From JASEGV01 sp947085405 (lineage in GTDB: Bacteria > Bacteroidota > Ignavibacteria > UBA10030 > BY39), in assembly GCA_947085405.1 (NCBI GenBank), contig CAMTWO010000006.1:1-27139 (forward strand): 27,139 bases of DNA, in the 5' to 3' direction. Every line of letters starts with the position of its first letter. Position 1 is the first letter of the stretch. This document shows positions 23,950-27,139 of this stretch, in pieces. The translations under genes were made by a program, and so were the position numbers. The notes beneath the pieces are model-generated. The model was not told where the DNA came from. It did no database searches and saw only the letters and a list, made by a program, of their open reading frames with translations.

Positions 23950-24978
23950 ATGAAAAAGATTGTTTTACTTGTTGATTGGAAAATTGGTGCAGAAGATTTT
24001 TGGCTTAAGAAAGAGATGCAAAATTTGGAATATGAAGTTGTTTTATTAGGTATTCCCAAATATGATTATAAAAATCGATTAGTAAAATGGCGTATAATAA
24101 TACTATGGTACCAATATTTTAAGCTTGCAATTGCTGGGATTAATAATTCTTCTTCGGATGATATTATAATATGCTGGAATTTTATAGTCGGCGCTTTTTC
24201 AGGTTTATTAAATAGATTATTTAATAAAAGGAGAAAGATACTTTCTCTAAATATGATTGCACATAAAAAAAATGTATATAATCATATATTGAGAAAAATT
24301 GTATATAATTATGCTTTTCAAAGTGAGAATTTTTATTTTAGTGTTAATTCTCAAGATTTAGTAGAATATTATTCTAATATTTTTAATTTTAAAAAATCAA
24401 ATATACTAGTATTGCCGGATCCTGTGAGTAATTATTACGAGAATGCTAAATTTTCTGATGGAAGTGGTTATGTCTTTTCTGGGGGTGAGGCAGCACGTGA
24501 TTGGGAAACATTATTTAAAACTGCGGCATTATTGCCTGACATAAGATTTGTAGTTTGTGCCAGAAAAAAATATTTTGATAATAAATTAATAATTCCTCAT
24601 AATGTGGATGTTTATTTTGATACTGCAGAAGAAACATTCTATGAATTTTTAAAAAACAGTACGATTGTTGTTTTAATATTGAATAGTATGGCTCCAGCTG
24701 GGTTGATAGTTCTAATAAGAGCTGCTTTAATGTCTAAACCTATTATTGCAACTGAAACACCTTCAATTTCAACATACATAAAGCATTTAAAAACAGGATT
24801 ATTAATTAAGATGAATGATTATCAAGATTTAGAAAAAAATATCAACCTATTGATGAGTTCTGAATCGGTCAGGAGGGTATATGCAAGCAACCTGAAGGAA
24901 TATATTGTTAGTGAATATTCTTGTAGAAAATATGTAGAAAAAATAGAATTATTTTTGAAGTCTAAAGAATGGATATGA
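23950..24978 (+). CDS. Glycosyltransferase-like protein (GT-B, divergent)
   Basis: A 342-residue protein. The C-terminal half has GT-B features: YVFSGGEAARDWETLFKTAALLPDIRFVVCARKK, then APAGLIVLIRAALMSKPIIATETPSISTYIKHLKTGLLI. The usual EX7E pair is not conserved: S-M-A-P-A-G replaces the first glutamate region. It may be a divergent GT4-type enzyme. It lies 2 nt after the GT4 gene and overlaps the methyltransferase by 10 nt, so it belongs to the same operon. Confidence 0.75.
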   Translation: MKKIVLLVDWKIGAEDFWLKKEMQNLEYEVVLLGIPKYDYKNRLVKWRIIILWYQYFKLAIAGINNSSSDDIIICWNFIVGAFSGLLNRLFNKRRKILSLNMIAHKKNVYNHILRKIVYNYAFQSENFYFSVNSQDLVEYYSNIFNFKKSNILVLPDPVSNYYENAKFSDGSGYVFSGGEAARDWETLFKTAALLPDIRFVVCARKKYFDNKLIIPHNVDVYFDTAEETFYEFLKNSTIVVLILNSMAPAGLIVLIRAALMSKPIIATETPSISTYIKHLKTGLLIKMNDYQDLEKNINLLMSSESVRRVYASNLKEYIVSEYSCRKYVEKIELFLKSKEWI

Positions 24979-25940
24979 ATAACAATATAGATGAGGGTAT
25001 TAATATTTGTCCAATCTGCCAACACAATATAACTGAACCTTTCTTAATTGGAGCTTTTGATAGGCAATGGGAAATAAATTCTAGCAAAACATTTGATTAT
25101 AATCGATGTAAAAATTGTGATTTCATTTTTATCTCACCATCTCCTTTGTATTACAATACACAGCAATTTTATCCTAGTAAGAATGAGTATTATGCATATA
25201 ATCAGCAAAATATCCCATATCTTTTCAAAGTTCTTGAGAAATACTATAGTAAAAAAAATATTTTATCAAAAGTTATAAATTATTCTTTTTATCCACATTT
25301 ACAGAAAATATCCATCGGGCGTTTGCTTGATGTAGGGTGTGGTGTAGGACACTTCTTAAATGTGATGAAATTGTTTGGATGGGATACATGGGGGATAGAG
25401 CAGGATTTTGATGCCAAACAGGTTGCAAATAAGCAACACCATATTATTGATGAACATATTCTAAGAAATAATAATAATTTACATGATTCATTTGACTTAA
25501 TTACAATGACACAAGTTATTGAACATATTCCCAATCCAAAAGATTTATTGGTCGCAATTCATAAAATTCTAAAAAATACTGGGACAATATATATTACAAC
25601 ACCAAATGCAGGAAGTCATATTGCTTTAAAATATGGCATAGATTGGCGGGGTTTAGAATGTCCTAGACATGTTTGTTTATATAATCCAAATTCATTGAAG
25701 CAACTTCTTATGTCAACCGGATACGAAATTGAAATATGTCGTACTCGATTTGCACCGAGCGATTGGTTTGAATCTCATATCCTACGCACTCAAAGAGTAA
25801 AAAATAAAAATTCTTTTTTAGAGAAGTTAAATTACAGAAAATATTTTTATTTTTTATTTCCAAATATATTATTTAGTATCTTGAGGCGCTCAGAAAAATA
25901 TAGTTTATTAGAAGTAGTTGCAAAAAAGAAAATGATGTAA
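24969..25940 (+). CDS. Class I SAM-dependent methyltransferase with N-terminal zinc finger
   Basis: A 323-residue protein. CPICQH and RCKNCDFIF form a four-cysteine zinc ribbon at about 15-55. The SAM-binding motif I is LLDVGCGVGHFL, followed by WGIEQD, MTQVIEHIPNP and ITTPNAGS. This architecture is common in polysaccharide loci, where the enzyme is thought to methylate a sugar or a nucleotide-sugar. It is the last gene of the cluster; no further gene follows on the + strand. Confidence 0.88.
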   Translation: MDMNNNIDEGINICPICQHNITEPFLIGAFDRQWEINSSKTFDYNRCKNCDFIFISPSPLYYNTQQFYPSKNEYYAYNQQNIPYLFKVLEKYYSKKNILSKVINYSFYPHLQKISIGRLLDVGCGVGHFLNVMKLFGWDTWGIEQDFDAKQVANKQHHIIDEHILRNNNNLHDSFDLITMTQVIEHIPNPKDLLVAIHKILKNTGTIYITTPNAGSHIALKYGIDWRGLECPRHVCLYNPNSLKQLLMSTGYEIEICRTRFAPSDWFESHILRTQRVKNKNSFLEKLNYRKYFYFLFPNILFSILRRSEKYSLLEVVAKKKMM

Positions 25941-26295
25941 TTATTATTTGTTACGTATAGGCAAATTAATTGCTTCAAAATGTTAAAATACTTAAAAATA
26001 ATAGCTCTACTGATATTCATTATAATAAATTGATTGAAATATATTCCCGCCTAACATCCAAGCAAATCTAAAATCTCAGATAACAATTTCACCCTTTGGA
26101 ATATTTCGTTTTTTCGCAGTACTTTTGCACGATTGAATTATTCTACAGGGGAAGCCAAGAAACAAATAAATTCAAAAAGGACACTCCAACAAAAAGACAC
26201 TTCGGACAAATCCCAAAAACCAAATCTCAATAAGTAAAACATTGCAAGAGGTGTATTTTAGATTATTCTTTAAGTAGGTCCTGCAATTTACTTTA
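25941..26295. other. AT-rich spacer after the glycan cluster
   Basis: About 355 nt without an ORF of note, tRNA-like structure, clear terminator or heptad array. It separates the last glycan gene from the MITE-like element. Confidence 0.5.
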
Positions 26296-26481
26296 GGGCA
26301 CTTCTAAAAACTATAAATTTGTCTTTAAAACCACTTGCGTTTTATTTGACAGCATCAAATCAATTGGGCTAAAGCCCTTGATAGACCGGGCTTTAACTAA
26401 CCCCACGCTTAAGCGTGGGGTTAAGAAAAAACCAATTCACTATGGACTTTAGTCCTAATTTTCCGGTTTTTAGAAGTACCC
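26296..26481. mobile_element. 186-bp MITE-like element with 16-bp inverted ends
   Basis: The left end GGGCACTTCTAAAAAC (26296-26311) and right end GTTTTTAGAAGTACCC (26466-26481) are inverted repeats with 15 of 16 matches. TTTA flanks both sides (26292-26295 and 26482-26485), a possible 4-bp target duplication (TTA also fits). Inside are the palindromes GGGCTAAAGCCC, a perfect 26-bp palindrome centred on GCTTAAGC (26398-26423) and GGACTTTAGTCC. No coding frame is present; any transposase would act in trans. Confidence 0.65.
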
Positions 26482-26560
26482 TTTAATTACTTGATATTAA
26501 ACATAAATATTGTTTTATTGTAAAAAATAATGATTATTGAAAATGAATGAAATAATATTT

Positions 26561-26575
26561 ATAGCCTACGGCTAT
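26561..26575. repeat. Short palindrome ATAGCC-TAC-GGCTAT
   Basis: A perfect 6+3+6 palindrome sits just before the point where the hicB-like remnant becomes recognisable (26581). It may mark the insertion or deletion that removed the start of that gene. Confidence 0.6.
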
Positions 26576-26580
26576 CGTAG

Positions 26581-26788
26581 ATAGTAGAAGAAGCTGCCGA
26601 GGGTGGTTACATTGCAAAAGCGCTCGGAGAATCAATTTCCAAAGGAATCGGTTACCGACTTTACCGAAGCAAATACACTATTAGAACTTCATAAGGAACT
26701 ACGTGATGCTGTCAGGTGTCACTTTGAAGAAGGCAAAGAGCCCAAAATTATTCGTCTTATGGCAATCCTCCCGAATGCTTTTGAGTAA
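26581..26788 (+). pseudogene. HicB-family antitoxin remnant, frameshifted
   Basis: Frame of 26581 reads IVEEAAEGGYIAKALGESI, the N-terminal half of a short HicB/UPF0150 protein without its first residues or a start. After 22 extra bases (26638-26659, containing the palindrome TCGGT-T-ACCGA) the frame shifts and continues FTEANTLLELHKELRDAVRCHFEEGKEPKIIRL, then a divergent end and TAA at 26786-26788. Family members read GESI-FTEA directly. 22 bases breaks the frame. No hicA is recognisable downstream. Confidence 0.75.
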
Positions 26789-26890
26789 ATTTCTGTATGA
26801 ACCTTCGGAAAATAAATTTCGCTGATATCGATGTTCACAAGCATTATGCGCTGGAAAAAAGGGGAGAGGTTTTAGCAAAGTATGGATTGG

Positions 26891-27139
26891 TTTGCTTTGC
26901 AGTTTGAAGTAGGTCGGTTTATAAAACCGACTTACAGCAAAGAACCAAAAACTGATAACTATATTTAGTTATTGGTTATTATGGTTCGCTTTCGCTTGTT
27001 GATGGTTTGCTTGGCAGCTTGAAGTAGGTCGGTTTATAAAACCGACTTACAGCAAAGAACCAAAAACTGATAACTATATTTAGTTATCGGTTATTATGGT
27101 TCGCTTTCGCTTGTTGATGGTTTGCTTGGCAGTTTGAAG
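26891..27139. repeat. 115-bp tandem repeat, at least 2.2 copies, open at the right edge
   Basis: Units start at 26891, 27006 and 27121, spaced exactly 115 bp. The third is cut by the end of the window. Copies differ at only a few positions (for example ctttgcagttt against cttggcagctt). Each unit holds GTCGGTTT-ATA-AAACCGAC (8+3+8) and GATAACTA-TATT-TAGTTAT(C/T), two near-perfect palindromes. No gene is seen in the unit. Confidence 0.85.

Noticed and set aside
26603..26788. Stand-alone 61-residue gene starting at GTG 26603
   Set aside because: The first third is out-of-frame sequence; the rest is the second half of a frameshifted HicB, so it is annotated as part of a pseudogene.
26891..27139. 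CRISPR array
   Set aside because: The 115-bp units are nearly identical throughout, with no unique spacers and no cas gene.

Overview
The window is AT-rich, uses the standard code, and every supportable gene lies on the + strand. Gene content (O-antigen genes, a four-helix-bundle S23-type protein, many small toxin-antitoxin-like modules) and the style of the intergenic repeats suggest a low-GC member of the Bacteroidota/Chlorobi/Ignavibacteria side of bacteria. That placement is an inference; there is no rRNA or other phylogenetic marker here.

Layout. (1) 1-11162 is an accessory, repeat-rich stretch. It holds small nucleotidyltransferase/HEPN/Hic-type modules (428-1007, 6175-6938, 7314-7627, 7721-8411, 8404-9112), an orphan antitoxin-like gene followed by an AlbA_2/Schlafen-type ATP-binding regulator (1685-3261), the GDP-L-fucose genes fcl and gmd (3528-6135) with an S23-type gene between them, and an uncharacterised helical protein (9886-10581). 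Several of these genes are decayed: the HEPN gene at 7721 is frameshifted twice and the hicA at 7547 has lost its middle. (2) 11163-25940 is a compact polysaccharide (O-antigen-like) cluster. It runs two sugar 3,4-ketoisomerases, a KAS III, an SDR, a GNAT acyltransferase, a sugar aminotransferase, a Wzx flippase, a glycosyltransferase-like protein, a Wzy-like polymerase, a WbsX-like protein, a GT8, a UDP-glucuronate-epimerase-like SDR, two GT-B proteins and a methyltransferase. Together they suggest a surface glycan containing L-fucose and an N-acylated 3-amino-3,6-dideoxyhexose, perhaps with a specially made acyl group. (3) 25941-27139 is non-coding: a 186-bp MITE-like element, a broken hicB, and a 115-bp tandem repeat that runs off the right edge.

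The most unusual thing is the architecture of the non-coding DNA. At least ten stretches are built of degenerate 7-bp words held in strict 7-bp phase, each with a different word. Six copies of an ungapped 33-nt motif (called 'L-box' here) lie just downstream of such arrays and upstream of genes or cassettes, so the region reads as repeated units of heptad array, T-rich tract, L-box and + strand gene(s). Short perfect palindromes (arms 6-8, loop 2-4, sequence different each time) are scattered through spacers, through the L-box leaders, and into genes. Repeat-derived DNA has entered fcl and gmd in frame, adding peptide segments, and has broken a HEPN gene and a hicB. I know of no named system matching this whole arrangement.
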